Below are positions 25,119 through 33,692 of a DNA stretch of 64,000 nt, in pieces. The position numbers and the translations under genes are program-made. Each line of letters starts with the position of its first letter. The first letter of the stretch is position 1. Source of the stretch: Brevibacillus brevis (GTDB lineage: Bacteria; Bacillota; Bacilli; Brevibacillales; Brevibacillaceae); contig NZ_LR134338.1 in the NCBI RefSeq assembly GCF_900637055.1, forward strand, positions 5,757,001 through 5,821,000, given 5' to 3'. Under the pieces are notes generated by a model. It searched no databases, was not told the DNA's origin, and saw nothing but the letters and a program-made list of their open reading frames with translations.

Positions 25119-25892
25119 TTACGGAAGAGCTAACTCATACTTCTCGCCCAGCTCTCGCAATTTTGCGATAATGGATGGCTCCACCTGTTCATCCACAGTG
25201 ATTTTTTCCTTTGCCCATGCAAGCAGCGGTTCATATTCGCCAATTAATACGGAATGATGTGCTTTTTCAAACAGCGGCAAATCATTCATGTCATTGCCAA
25301 AGCAGATGAACGGCTCTCCTGGCACATCGAACCGACTCAGGGCAGCCCATTTGTTCACTCCCCGATACGTAAGATCGAGAATGCCTTCTGCCGAATGATA
25401 ATGTAGCGTGACGTCGAGTTCCTTGATTCTCGCCATCAATTCTTCATAACGGTCACATGATAAAATCAGGATTTTCAGCACGGCATTCAGTTGATCCACG
25501 TCCACGCGGCTGGCTGTCCGATTGGGATCGACATAGCTCAAAAAAGGATGGGTAGACACACAATTATGTGCGTAGTTCCACGAGTCATCGATAAAATACT
25601 GCGCGCGATAATCCTCGAGAATGCTGATGATTTCATGTGCCAAACGATCCGGGATCGGCACGCAGCCCTGCAAGCTCCCTTGGTGATGTGTCATCGCTCC
25701 ATTCGCGCCAATGAGGAGATGATTGGCAAACCGCTCATCGAGGACAGGCAGCATGTCACGACACGGTCTTGCAGAGGCGAAACCTACCGTATGTCCCGCT
25801 TGTTCGAGTGCAAGCAGGCTATCCAAAATGTTTGTTGAGATCGGCTGACCCTTGAAACAGATCGTCCCGTCCAGATCAAAAATGAACTTCAT
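25119..25892 (-). CDS. HAD-superfamily hydrolase, Cof type
   Basis: 257 aa phosphatase. Motif I is FDLDGTI at residues 4-10 with the nucleophile Asp; motif II is in FASARPCRDM, and motif III/IV is CFGNDMNDLPLF. The alpha/beta cap between motifs II and III marks the Cof (IIB) subgroup, which act on sugar phosphates or nucleotides. GGGTGGG precedes ATG 25892; the frame upstream to 26012 overlaps the MocR gene and is not used. Confidence 0.92.
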   Translation of the reverse strand: MKFIFDLDGTICFKGQPISTNILDSLLALEQAGHTVGFASARPCRDMLPVLDERFANHLLIGANGAMTHHQGSLQGCVPIPDRLAHEIISILEDYRAQYFIDDSWNYAHNCVSTHPFLSYVDPNRTASRVDVDQLNAVLKILILSCDRYEELMARIKELDVTLHYHSAEGILDLTYRGVNKWAALSRFDVPGEPFICFGNDMNDLPLFEKAHHSVLIGEYEPLLAWAKEKITVDEQVEPSIIAKLRELGEKYELALP

Positions 25893-25995
25893 TTTTCCCA
25901 CCCTTTCTAATCGCTGTCCTGTCCATCGTAATGGATAGCCGTCCGAAGCCAAAGGGACAGATCGTTCAAGATGAGTGGGACAGAAAGCTGATCTG

Positions 25996-27381
25996 TTACT
26001 CGAACCAGGCACTAGCCAACAACCGAATGCCCTCCTGAATATCGTCGGGAGTTAATGCTCCGTACCCTAGCAATACCGTCGGATGCTCCCTTGTATCATG
26101 CAGCCAGTATCGGGCAGTTCCGTAGACTTTTACACCTTTCTGATAGGCACGCTCCATGAGTTCCGCTTCTGTACGCTGGCTTTTTACGGTCAAAAATACA
26201 TGCAGCCCTGTATCCTTCCCTTCTATTTCCACACGTCCGTCCATGTAACGAGCGACTGCCTGAAGAAACACCTCTCGCTTTTCCGCGTAGTTTTTTCGCA
26301 TGTGCTGCAAGTGTCTATGCCAATAGCCATCAGACAAATACGCCGCTAGCGTCAACTGGTCCAAGCGGGAAACAGGCTGATCGTATTCAGGCATACGCTG
26401 GTGAAAACGCGATAACAGCTCATAGGGAAGGACGACGTAGCTGACGTTTACGAGTGGCAGCAATGCTTTGGAGAGCCTCCCAATGTAGACAACCTTTTGG
26501 GGTGACAGACTCTGGATCGAAGGGATGTAGCTCTCTTGATATTTGAACTCCCATTCGTAGTCATCCTCCACCAGATAAGCATGCGATAAGGATTGCGCCC
26601 ATAAGGTCAATTGGTTTCTTTTCTCCAAAGGCATCGTCATTTTGTTGATGAATTGCTGAGAAGGACTCACGTACATGATGCTTGCCCCGCTTTGCCTCAG
26701 CTCTTCGATGGATACACCGTCTGCCTCCAAGGAAATGCCGTGTACAAGGTAGCCACCGTTGAGAAACGTATTTCTCGCACCATCATAGCCCGGATTTTCT
26801 ACGCCAATCACATGCTTCTCTCTGTCCAAAAGCTGGACGACAATCGACACTAACTGTTGCGGGGTAGCTCCAATAATGATCTGCTCTGGCGTAGCGAGGA
26901 CTCCTCTCGTTTCATGCAGCAATTTCGAGAGTTCCTTTCGCAAGACGTATTCGCCTTGAGCCAGTCCCTCCACCATATACGTGCGCTGATGGCAGGAAAT
27001 GAGCTTGTTGCGCAGCTTATTCCACGGATGAAAAGGGAATGCCCCGAGCTCGATGTTGCCGTAGCGAAAGTCATAGCGAATCGATGGTATACGAGAGTCT
27101 TCTCGCTCCGCTGGATGTTGCCCCGAAGGAGGTCCTGCCTTGTACGTCACCTGATACCCTTTTTTCGGAATACTGCTGACGTACCCTTCCGATACCAGTA
27201 GCTGATAGGCAACTTCCACCGTGTTTTTGCTGACAGCAAGCGACTGGGCACAGCTTCTAATCGAGGGGAGAAACTCTTCATACGTGATTTGGTTACGCAA
27301 TATTTCGTCTTTGATAAAGTGATAGATTTGGATGAACAGTGGTTCTCCCTCTGTAAAACATATGGCAGAAAGCTCTCGCAA
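25996..27381 (-). CDS. MocR/PdxR-type GntR-aminotransferase regulator
   Basis: 461 aa fusion of a GntR winged helix (residues 12-75: FLPSIRSCAQSLAVSKNTVEVAYQLLVSEGY) and a class-I aminotransferase-like domain. The latter keeps the PLP features VEDDYEWEFKYQ and YIGRLSKALLP (Ser-Lys with the PLP lysine). MocR regulators sense PLP or amino compounds and control nearby pathway genes, often pyridoxal or GABA use. TTG is the start, about 10 nt after GGAAGGGGG. The HAD and M24 genes lie downstream in the same direction and may be its targets (inference). Confidence 0.9.
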   Translation of the reverse strand: MRELSAICFTEGEPLFIQIYHFIKDEILRNQITYEEFLPSIRSCAQSLAVSKNTVEVAYQLLVSEGYVSSIPKKGYQVTYKAGPPSGQHPAEREDSRIPSIRYDFRYGNIELGAFPFHPWNKLRNKLISCHQRTYMVEGLAQGEYVLRKELSKLLHETRGVLATPEQIIIGATPQQLVSIVVQLLDREKHVIGVENPGYDGARNTFLNGGYLVHGISLEADGVSIEELRQSGASIMYVSPSQQFINKMTMPLEKRNQLTLWAQSLSHAYLVEDDYEWEFKYQESYIPSIQSLSPQKVVYIGRLSKALLPLVNVSYVVLPYELLSRFHQRMPEYDQPVSRLDQLTLAAYLSDGYWHRHLQHMRKNYAEKREVFLQAVARYMDGRVEIEGKDTGLHVFLTVKSQRTEAELMERAYQKGVKVYGTARYWLHDTREHPTVLLGYGALTPDDIQEGIRLLASAWFE

Positions 27382-27451
27382 CGAACAGGAACCCCCTTCC
27401 TTTTTTGTTTTAGTCTACCACATATTGTATTAAGCCAGAGTGAACAAAAGA

Positions 27452-28831
27452 TCAGCTATCCGCCAGAAGGCTTTGTCTCTTGGCCCTACCGAACTGAAAG
27501 TAGTAGAAGACCATAAGACACACGTGCATCAGGGCCATCATCAAATAAATATTGCTGTAAATGAAGCCGCTCGTATACGGATTCACCGGGTTCCAATTGG
27601 TATTCGCGCCAAGATCGATAACCTTGCTGTATACCGCAGACGCGATCCCCATGGAAATGAAGCTCAGCATCGAAAAGATCCCCATGCCTACTCCCGCCTG
27701 CTCCTTCGTCAACGTCCTCGAGATCGAGTTCGCCATTGAAATTTGCATAAAAGACTGCCCCACATTGCCTAAGATCAAGAAGAGTGCAATGCCGATAACC
27801 GAGGCGCTTGTGAAAGTAGACAGCAAGCCAAAGCAGCCAATCAGTAAGCTAGACGCAACAAAATACAGAAAAGCATTCCCCCGCCTGTCCGCGAGCTTTC
27901 CTCCCACGCGACCAAGCAATGCCGAAGCGATGGCCGCTGGAACCATCACAAAGCCGATCCAGCTCGTCGATAGCTGCTGCACCTGAGCCAAGAGCAGCGG
28001 ACTGAGATAATAAAGCGATATCCCCATTCCATTTATGAGAAATGCCATCAGAATCCCGATTGTATACTGCTTGTTGGCAAAAACCTTCGGCTGTACAAAT
28101 GGATCGGCTACCGAACGAATTCGTACGACGAACAGGAGCAAAGTAACCAAACTCGCCAATGCAAACCACCACGATCCATTGGTTACTCCCAAAAGCAATG
28201 ACGTCACGCTGATCGCGAGTAAAGAGCCGCCCACCCAATCAAACTTCCCACCAGACGTAATCTCTTCATCCTCCAAGTATTTGCGGTAGAAAGGCAGCGT
28301 AAGCAAGATCAAGAGCGGTATGGAAAACAGCCAGCGCCAATGGGCAAAGCTGACGATTAACGCCGCGACCACAGGACCGAGCGCACCGCCAAGCGCCAAT
28401 CCTACTGCCGTTCTTCCCAAAACAGAACCCCTGCGCTCAGGCGGGAAGTATCGCAAAGGAATGAGCATCGCAGTAGCCGGAATGACAGCCGCCCCTACTG
28501 CCTGCAAGCATCTTCCGAAAAGGGCCATCGCAAAGGAATCGGAGACCAAACCGAAAAACGAGCCAGCCGTAAACACCAAAAGTCCAAACGTCAACAAATT
28601 CTTGAGCTTGTATCGATCCGCCAGCTTGCCATACGTCACGGTTCCGATCGCGTATAACAATCCATATGCGGTCGATAGCCAGCTCACCTGCGCTATGCTC
28701 AAACCAAACTCCTTGCTAATTTCGGGGAGTGCAATGTTAAACACCAAAGCACTCATGGATGATATGACCAAGGTAAACATCAAGATCCGGATTAATATTT
28801 CCCTGTTTTGCTGCGTTTTTGTCGCTTCCAT
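27452..28831 (-). CDS. MFS drug efflux pump, DHA2 family
   Basis: 459 aa, 14 predicted membrane segments, TetL/QacA-like proton antiporter. Motifs: GKLADRYKLKNLL in loop 2-3, and motif C-like GLALGGALGPVVAALIV in TM5. GGGGAAG is 7 nt before ATG 28831. An 18-bp operator identical to that before the tetR gene lies 40 bp upstream, so it is very likely repressed by that TetR protein. Confidence 0.92.
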   Translation of the reverse strand: MEATKTQQNREILIRILMFTLVISSMSALVFNIALPEISKEFGLSIAQVSWLSTAYGLLYAIGTVTYGKLADRYKLKNLLTFGLLVFTAGSFFGLVSDSFAMALFGRCLQAVGAAVIPATAMLIPLRYFPPERRGSVLGRTAVGLALGGALGPVVAALIVSFAHWRWLFSIPLLILLTLPFYRKYLEDEEITSGGKFDWVGGSLLAISVTSLLLGVTNGSWWFALASLVTLLLFVVRIRSVADPFVQPKVFANKQYTIGILMAFLINGMGISLYYLSPLLLAQVQQLSTSWIGFVMVPAAIASALLGRVGGKLADRRGNAFLYFVASSLLIGCFGLLSTFTSASVIGIALFLILGNVGQSFMQISMANSISRTLTKEQAGVGMGIFSMLSFISMGIASAVYSKVIDLGANTNWNPVNPYTSGFIYSNIYLMMALMHVCLMVFYYFQFGRAKRQSLLADS

Positions 28832-28870
28832 GCCGCATCTTCCCCTTCGCTTTGTGATTCGCATTTTGAC

Positions 28871-28888
28871 TGTCAGTACTGACTGACA
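28871..28888. promoter_or_regulatory. TetR operator, copy 1 (efflux pump)
   Basis: TGTCAGTACTGACTGACA, i.e. TGTCAGT-4-ACTGACA, between tetR and the efflux gene. The same 18 bases recur at 29519-29536. Confidence 0.8.
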
Positions 28889-28905
28889 TTTATGTGGTAA
28901 AAAAA

Positions 28906-29493
28906 CTAGGGAGTCAAACCCCTAGCAAAAACCTCTACACTCTCTTCGATAAATGCATCCAGAGATACCCCTGAAAAATTGCTAATGCCGTCCAGATCGT
29001 TTAAAAACGCCCCGAAATTCATGACCATGAAGGCTGTCGCCTGTGCCTCAGGATTCGTTTGGATCATCTTGCCTTTTTTGCCCATCTCTTTGAAGTAATC
29101 TGTAAACAGTACCATCAACTGTCGCGGGTGCTTTTGGGTCCGCTCGCGGAATCCGGGCAAATGAGCCTCATCCTTAATACTAATCAAAATCATTTTCCGA
29201 TTACGGTTCATCATTTCGTGATACGTTCGGCTGATCAAAAGCAAATCCTCGCGCAAATCCCACACAAGCTTCTCCGCGAAAAGCTTTGTCAGTCCTTCCG
29301 TGTAATGAAAACGGTCAAAGGCGCTTTCGAGCAAATTCCGCTTGCTGCCGAAGTGACGAAACAACGTCTTCTCACTCAACCCTGCCGCAGTGGCAATTTC
29401 TTGCGTGGTTACGCCGTTGTAGCCTCTTTCCGCGATGAGATCGATTGCGGCTATCATCAGTTTTTCGCTGCTTGTAAGATTTTTGCTGCTCAT
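28906..29493 (-). CDS. TetR-family repressor of the efflux pump
   Basis: 195 aa. The N-terminal TetR helix-turn-helix is AERGYNGVTTQEIATAAGLSEKTLFRHFGSKRNLL, quoted here by its core TTQEIATAAG and TLFRHFGSK. The C-terminal ligand domain is helical and unassigned. The start at ATG 29493 follows GAGGAT; an ATG at 29505 is also in frame. It lies directly upstream of the DHA2 pump and has the same operator before its own start, indicating autoregulation together with pump control. Confidence 0.93.
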   Translation of the reverse strand: MSSKNLTSSEKLMIAAIDLIAERGYNGVTTQEIATAAGLSEKTLFRHFGSKRNLLESAFDRFHYTEGLTKLFAEKLVWDLREDLLLISRTYHEMMNRNRKMILISIKDEAHLPGFRERTQKHPRQLMVLFTDYFKEMGKKGKMIQTNPEAQATAFMVMNFGAFLNDLDGISNFSGVSLDAFIEESVEVFARGLTP

Positions 29494-29516
29494 CGCTATC
29501 CTCATTCCTGAAAATG

Positions 29517-29538
29517 AATGTCAGTACTGACTGACATT
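29517..29538. promoter_or_regulatory. TetR operator, copy 2 (autoregulation)
   Basis: AATGTCAGT-4-ACTGACATT, a 9-bp inverted repeat 24 bp before the tetR start. Its core is identical to the operator at 28871-28888. Confidence 0.8.
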
Positions 29539-29582
29539 TATCATAGACCGACTCCCAAAAAGTGTCAAGGGGCTCACCATAC

Positions 29583-29623
29583 AAAAGGGCTCCCCTCCGA
29601 CCAATATAGCCGAAAGGAAGCCC
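29583..29623 (-). terminator. Terminator of namA
   Basis: Long stem between 29587-29601 and 29609-29623, fully paired in the minus-strand RNA if G-U pairs are allowed, followed by TTTTGT. Confidence 0.7.
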
Positions 29624-29640
29624 CTCGCTCTTTTACTCGA

Positions 29641-30669
29641 TTAAAACGCTCTTGAATATTGCTTTGGTGGCTGCAACTCATCCGCCGACATCTCATGAAT
29701 CGCATGCAGTGCCCAATAAGGGTCACGCAGCATGCCGCGTCCGACTGCTACCAGATCCGTATCGCCATTGCCAATCGATGCTTCCGCCACTTTTGGATCA
29801 TCGAGGTTGCCGACTGCAATGACTGGTACATCCAATGCCTGTTTAATCGCGCGTGCCAATGGAACTTGATAGCCAGGATGAACACCTGGACGGCCTGCTG
29901 AACCAATCGGTCCTTCCCCGCCACTGGATATATGGAAAATATCCACGCCTGCTTCCTTGTAACGGCGGCAAAGCTCCGTGCTGTAATCCAGCCCATATCC
30001 TCCATCCACGTACTCCACGGCAGAGACGCGCATGATCAGCGGCATGTCAGCTGGCATGACCTCTTTGATTGCCTGAATAATTTCCACGCCAAACAGCGCT
30101 TTATCCCGCCCGTACTCATCGTCTCGCTGATTCGTCAAAGGGGAGTGGAACTGGTGAATCAAGTATCCGTGCGCACCGTGGATTTCAATGGTGTCAAACC
30201 CGGCTTCCACCGCACGTCTCGCTGAGTCCTGGAACTTGACGACCATTTGCTTGACTTCTTCTGTCGTCAAAGCCCGTGGCGTTTTGTAGCGCGCCCCTGG
30301 GAAAGCAATCGCAGATGCCGATACAGGCACTTCGGCGTCTTCCGCTTTGCGGCCTGCATGAGCAATCTGTATGCCAATTTTGGCCCCATACTTTTGAACC
30401 TCGGAGACAATCCGCGCATACGCCGGAATCTGCTCGTCAGACCACAAGCCCAAATCGCCGTTGGAAATTCTGCCATCAGGCTCGACATCGGTCATTTCCA
30501 CGATAATGAGACCTGTTCCCCCTACGGCACGAGAAACGTAATGAACAAAATGCCAGTCTGTCGGTGTTCCATCGTGTGCATCCACAGAGTATTGGCACAT
30601 CGGCGGCATGACAATCCGATTTTTCAAGCTAAGTCCTTTAAACTGAAACGGGGTAGACAACAACGCCAT
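29641..30669 (-). CDS. namA: NADPH dehydrogenase, old yellow enzyme (YqjM type)
   Basis: 342 aa FMN TIM-barrel enzyme reducing activated C=C bonds and nitro groups, linked to oxidative or electrophile stress. It follows B. subtilis YqjM closely: NRIVMPPMCQYS holds the redox-tuning Cys, GIQIAHAGRK the FMN/substrate region, EIHGAHGYLIHQFHSPL the two substrate-binding His, and GRGMLRDPYWA the phosphate site. AAGGAG is 8 nt before ATG 30669; the GTG at 30678 overlaps the ribosome site. Two long hairpin elements lie upstream. Confidence 0.95.
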   Translation of the reverse strand: MALLSTPFQFKGLSLKNRIVMPPMCQYSVDAHDGTPTDWHFVHYVSRAVGGTGLIIVEMTDVEPDGRISNGDLGLWSDEQIPAYARIVSEVQKYGAKIGIQIAHAGRKAEDAEVPVSASAIAFPGARYKTPRALTTEEVKQMVVKFQDSARRAVEAGFDTIEIHGAHGYLIHQFHSPLTNQRDDEYGRDKALFGVEIIQAIKEVMPADMPLIMRVSAVEYVDGGYGLDYSTELCRRYKEAGVDIFHISSGGEGPIGSAGRPGVHPGYQVPLARAIKQALDVPVIAVGNLDDPKVAEASIGNGDTDLVAVGRGMLRDPYWALHAIHEMSADELQPPKQYSRAF

Positions 30670-30762
30670 TTGCTCCACTCCTTACTTTTTTTTATTATCA
30701 TGCCAAAAGTAAGCTTCTTCTGCAATCCCGAGTTGCACTTTTGTCCCGCTGTTGTGGTGGGG

Positions 30763-30963
30763 AGGAAACAGGAGAAAACGCTCAGCTTCTAGGGCCACCC
30801 GCTGCGGGATTGACTGCCCGACTCCATGCAAAAAGCGAAACCGCGTCCAAAGTGGTCCATTCAAGATGTTTTTTCAGAGGTGGACGCTTAAAGGCGTGTT
30901 TCGCTTTTTGCATTCCGTCTCGGTCGGTGTCCCTAAGATCTTCGCTTTTTTCTCCTGTTTCCT
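30763..30963. repeat. Long imperfect hairpin element C
   Basis: About 200 nt that fold back on themselves. The outer stem of 13 bp is AGGAAACAGGAGA (30763-30775) with 30951-30963. The middle stem of 16 bp is 30826-30841 with 30898-30913, and the inner 7-bp stem is GCGTCCA (30843-30849) with 30881-30887. There is no T run at the end and no coding frame with a ribosome site. It could be a structured RNA, the leader of namA or a small repetitive element. Confidence 0.7.
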
Positions 30964-31033
30964 CTACGAGCTTGCCGTGCTTAAACGGGTCTTAAAAGCA
31001 TTAAAAGATTGAAAAATGTCATCGGTTACGACA

Positions 31034-31229
31034 GAGAAGAATATTTCCAGACGTAGCGACTTGTGGAGTCCTACCGAGCGGAGAAGGGATGAGCGGGCAA
31101 AAGAAACGCAACGTGCCCGAGCTACGAAGCGGCTACCACTTTTGCGTTTCCCCGCTCATCCCTTCGGAGCGGACAGTCTCAGCCCTCAGCAGGACGGAGC
31201 CTGGAGCCTAGACTGGAAATATTCTTCTC
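31034..31229. repeat. Long imperfect hairpin element B
   Basis: Nested perfect stems of 17 bp (31034-31050 with 31213-31229), 15 bp (GAAGGGATGAGCGGG, 31083-31097, with 31151-31165) and 8 bp (AAACGCAA, 31104-31111, with 31142-31149). A 30-nt apical loop and unequal internal loops separate them. The right arm is part of the unit also found at 7297-7410, so the hairpin looks like two inverted copies of one repeat. Confidence 0.78.
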
Positions 31230-31252
31230 CCCACTACAGTCACATTTATAAC
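31138..31252 (+). repeat. Intergenic repeat unit, copy B
   Basis: The second copy of the roughly 115-bp unit described at 7297-7410. Here it forms the right arm of hairpin element B. Its right end stops just before the citrate synthase terminator. Confidence 0.75.
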
Positions 31253-31284
31253 ACTAAAAAAAGCTACCCGTATAACGGATAGCT
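31252..31284 (-). terminator. Terminator of citrate synthase gene
   Basis: 9-bp stem (31262-31270 / 31276-31284) with one G-U pair on the minus strand, followed in that direction by a T run (31255-31262). Confidence 0.85.
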
Positions 31285-31303
31285 TTCATGATAAACGTCT
31301 GAA

Positions 31304-32407
31304 TTATTCTGGCATCGTGCCAATGTAATTGGATTGCGGACGAATAATGCGGTTTTTGCCTGCCTGCTCCAGAATGTGCGCACTCCAACCGATCACACGG
31401 CTCACGGCAAATGTCGGTGTAAACAAATTGTCGTCCAAGCCCACCGCGCGCATGACAGCTGCTGCAAAAAATTCTACGTTTGTATTCAGCTTGCGGCCTG
31501 GTTTGTACTCTTCCAGCAGCTGCAAGCCTACTTTTTCTACGTGTGTCGCCAGATCGAACCACGGATCGTTGGATGACAGCTCGGATGCAACGACGCGCAG
31601 AGCAGTTGCACGCGGATCAATCGTTTTATAGACGCGGTGTCCGAAGCCCATCAAACGTCCGCCGCTCTCCAGCTTGTTGCGCAGCCACGGCTCTGCATTT
31701 TCCTTCGTGCCGATCGCCTCGATCATCTCCGTCACTTCAGAAGGTGCTCCACCGTGCAAAGGACCTTTCAGGGTTCCGATTGCGGCCGTAATGGAAGAAA
31801 TCAAATCGGATTCGGTCGAGCTGACGACACGACCGGAGAATGTCGATGCATTCATGCCATGCTCCTGCGTCAAAATCAGGTACGCATCCAGTGCACGTAC
31901 ATGTGCCGCATTCGGCTTTACGCCCTTGAGCATATACAGATAGTTCGCTGTATGATCCAGCTCCGGATTCGGTGCCAACGGTTCGCGGCCTTCCAGACAA
32001 GCGAAGCGATACGCAACGATTGTCGGCATCTTGGCAGCCAGCGAAATAACTTCATCAATAGTCGGCGGGAAGCCATGCGAGGAACTGCCCAGCGCCGAAA
32101 CACCTGTACGCAGTACACTCATCATATCTACATCTGCCGGGATCAGCTTCAGGATTCCCTTTACATGCTCCGGCAGCTCACGGTTTGCTTTGAGCTTATC
32201 TTTTAAATCCGTCAACTCCTGCTCGCTGGGCAAATGTCCGAACCAGAGCAGGTGTGCCACTTCCTCAAATGTGTGGTGAATAGCCAAATCACGCGCCCAA
32301 TGACCGCGATATACCAGCAGTCCATTAATCCCATCCACCAAACTAAGGTCTGTTTCTGCTACGGCGATACCATCCAAGCCGATAGCCAAAGGATGTTGTT
32401 TTGTCAT
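31304..32407 (-). CDS. citA: Citrate synthase, CitA-like
   Basis: 367 aa, condenses acetyl-CoA and oxaloacetate. Catalytic regions are EHGMNASTFSGRV (first His), MGFGHRVYK (second His) and NVEFFAAAVMRA. The last has Glu where most citrate synthases have Asp; B. subtilis CitA also has NVEF there, which points to CitA, the minor synthase, and to a normal enzyme of that clade. GGAG is 8 nt before ATG 32407. A LysR gene lies two genes upstream; B. subtilis citA is controlled by the LysR protein CitR, but the arrangement here is different. Confidence 0.93.
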   Translation of the reverse strand: MTKQHPLAIGLDGIAVAETDLSLVDGINGLLVYRGHWARDLAIHHTFEEVAHLLWFGHLPSEQELTDLKDKLKANRELPEHVKGILKLIPADVDMMSVLRTGVSALGSSSHGFPPTIDEVISLAAKMPTIVAYRFACLEGREPLAPNPELDHTANYLYMLKGVKPNAAHVRALDAYLILTQEHGMNASTFSGRVVSSTESDLISSITAAIGTLKGPLHGGAPSEVTEMIEAIGTKENAEPWLRNKLESGGRLMGFGHRVYKTIDPRATALRVVASELSSNDPWFDLATHVEKVGLQLLEEYKPGRKLNTNVEFFAAAVMRAVGLDDNLFTPTFAVSRVIGWSAHILEQAGKNRIIRPQSNYIGTMPE

Positions 32408-32440
32408 CATCACCACTCCATTTTCGTCTCTTTTCTCTTC

Positions 32441-32461
32441 AGTATAATCGATTCATAATCG
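32441..32461. promoter_or_regulatory. Direct repeat over citrate synthase promoter
   Basis: ATAATCG occurs at 32444-32450 and 32455-32461, an 11-bp period (one helix turn), overlapping a minus-strand TATACT (32441-32446) that could be the -10 box of the citrate synthase gene. The -35 is weak, as expected for an activated promoter. Confidence 0.4.
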
Positions 32462-32506
32462 TGAAGGGAAATAGAAGAAAACCGGAGTTTTGATCACGTT
32501 TTACAA

Positions 32507-33586
32507 TCAGTTAGCAGGAGCTGGAACCGTCTTCTTTTTGCGTCCGTACGTCAGGAAGCGCCACAGCTTTTCCATCGGCCCCTGATTAAAACGCTTCAGC
32601 CACAGCCAGCTTGCGAGTAATTGAAACGCATAGATCGGCAACGCGAGCAAAAACCAAGAAGAGAGCGGCATGGCCGTAATACCGAACAAAGGAATCAGAA
32701 TGGTCATGATGACGGTCTGACCCAAATAAGTCGTTAACCCCATTTGTCCCGTGTAGGCAAACGGCTGGAGAACTTTCCTCACCGACTCACGATCCAGCAA
32801 CAGAAACAAGCTGGCTAACAAGCACAGCGCCATAGGCAGCGTACTCAGATCAACCAATATTTTGTTCACCTGTTCAAGCTTTGGACCAAATACGACACCG
32901 CTAGCCCAAACAATACCTGCTGCGATCGGAAGACTGATTACAAGAGTAGTAGCAGCGATTCGTTTCAACAATGGTTTATGCTCGCAAATTTGAGCAATCA
33001 ATCCGCGTTTTCCCGCATACAAACCAAACAGGAACATCACGAAAATCGGTATCAGTGTCGTCTGCAATGATGCAATAAACGGAAAGATTTCTTGACCATT
33101 GAGCGTCTGTACGAGCGCCACGCCTTGAGTGAGCATGTACAGTCCTCCCAGACTGGCTGCCCATGCTAGAATGGTAGATGGCTTTCTTCGATAAAAAGGC
33201 ATGAGTAAAAAGCCGAGGAGTGCATACACCGTCAAAATATCTCCAAACCAAATAATGACGTGAATCACACCAATGAAAAACATCGCGAACAACCGTCTGC
33301 TGAAGAGACGAAATACTTTTTGTCCACGCTGTTCAGCCCGTGACATGAAAATGTAAAAACCCAAGCCAAACAGAAACGAAAAGATCCCGAAAAATTTCGT
33401 CTGAATAAATAAATCATAGCTCAAGCGAATCCATGCATCGATCCCTGCCTCTATTGGCATTCGAACGTCTTCCGAATACAAGATAAAGCCTGGCAAGTTC
33501 ACCAGCAAAATCCCGAACAATGCCAATCCCCTTACAATATCAATGGAATAAATCCGATCCTTCTGTGTGATTGGTTCAGCCTGCAT
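32507..33586 (-). CDS. DUF418-family membrane protein
   Basis: 359 aa with 9-10 membrane segments. The N-terminus RIYSIDIVRGLALFGILLVNLPGF and the C-terminal YTGQMGLTTYLGQTVIMTILI and MEKLWRFLTYG are diagnostic of the DUF418 (YeiB-like) family, distantly related to acyltransferase-3 proteins. Function is unknown. ATG 33586 lies about 10 nt after the GGGGGG ribosome site; ATG 33595 is only 1-2 nt from it. It sits between citA and a LysR gene, all leftward. Confidence 0.88.
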   Translation of the reverse strand: MQAEPITQKDRIYSIDIVRGLALFGILLVNLPGFILYSEDVRMPIEAGIDAWIRLSYDLFIQTKFFGIFSFLFGLGFYIFMSRAEQRGQKVFRLFSRRLFAMFFIGVIHVIIWFGDILTVYALLGFLLMPFYRRKPSTILAWAASLGGLYMLTQGVALVQTLNGQEIFPFIASLQTTLIPIFVMFLFGLYAGKRGLIAQICEHKPLLKRIAATTLVISLPIAAGIVWASGVVFGPKLEQVNKILVDLSTLPMALCLLASLFLLLDRESVRKVLQPFAYTGQMGLTTYLGQTVIMTILIPLFGITAMPLSSWFLLALPIYAFQLLASWLWLKRFNQGPMEKLWRFLTYGRKKKTVPAPAN

Positions 33587-33692
33587 ATTCGTCATTCCCC
33601 CCTGCTGTCTTCAAGCAGGGTCCAGTATAGGCTACATATGCTGGTCAAAACTATCGATTCACCTTACATCTACCTTACAGGCTTGTTATCTT

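Noticed and set aside
30741..31012. Small forward frames inside the long hairpin region
   Set aside because: They pass through both arms of an inverted repeat and have no ribosome sites; better explained as non-coding.
31637..32206. Forward frame of 189 codons inside citrate synthase
   Set aside because: Antisense shadow; the minus-strand protein aligns end to end with CitA.
31304..32407. Citrate synthase lacking its catalytic Asp (NVEF instead of NVDF)
   Set aside because: The same Glu occurs in B. subtilis CitA, so it is a clade feature rather than a defect.
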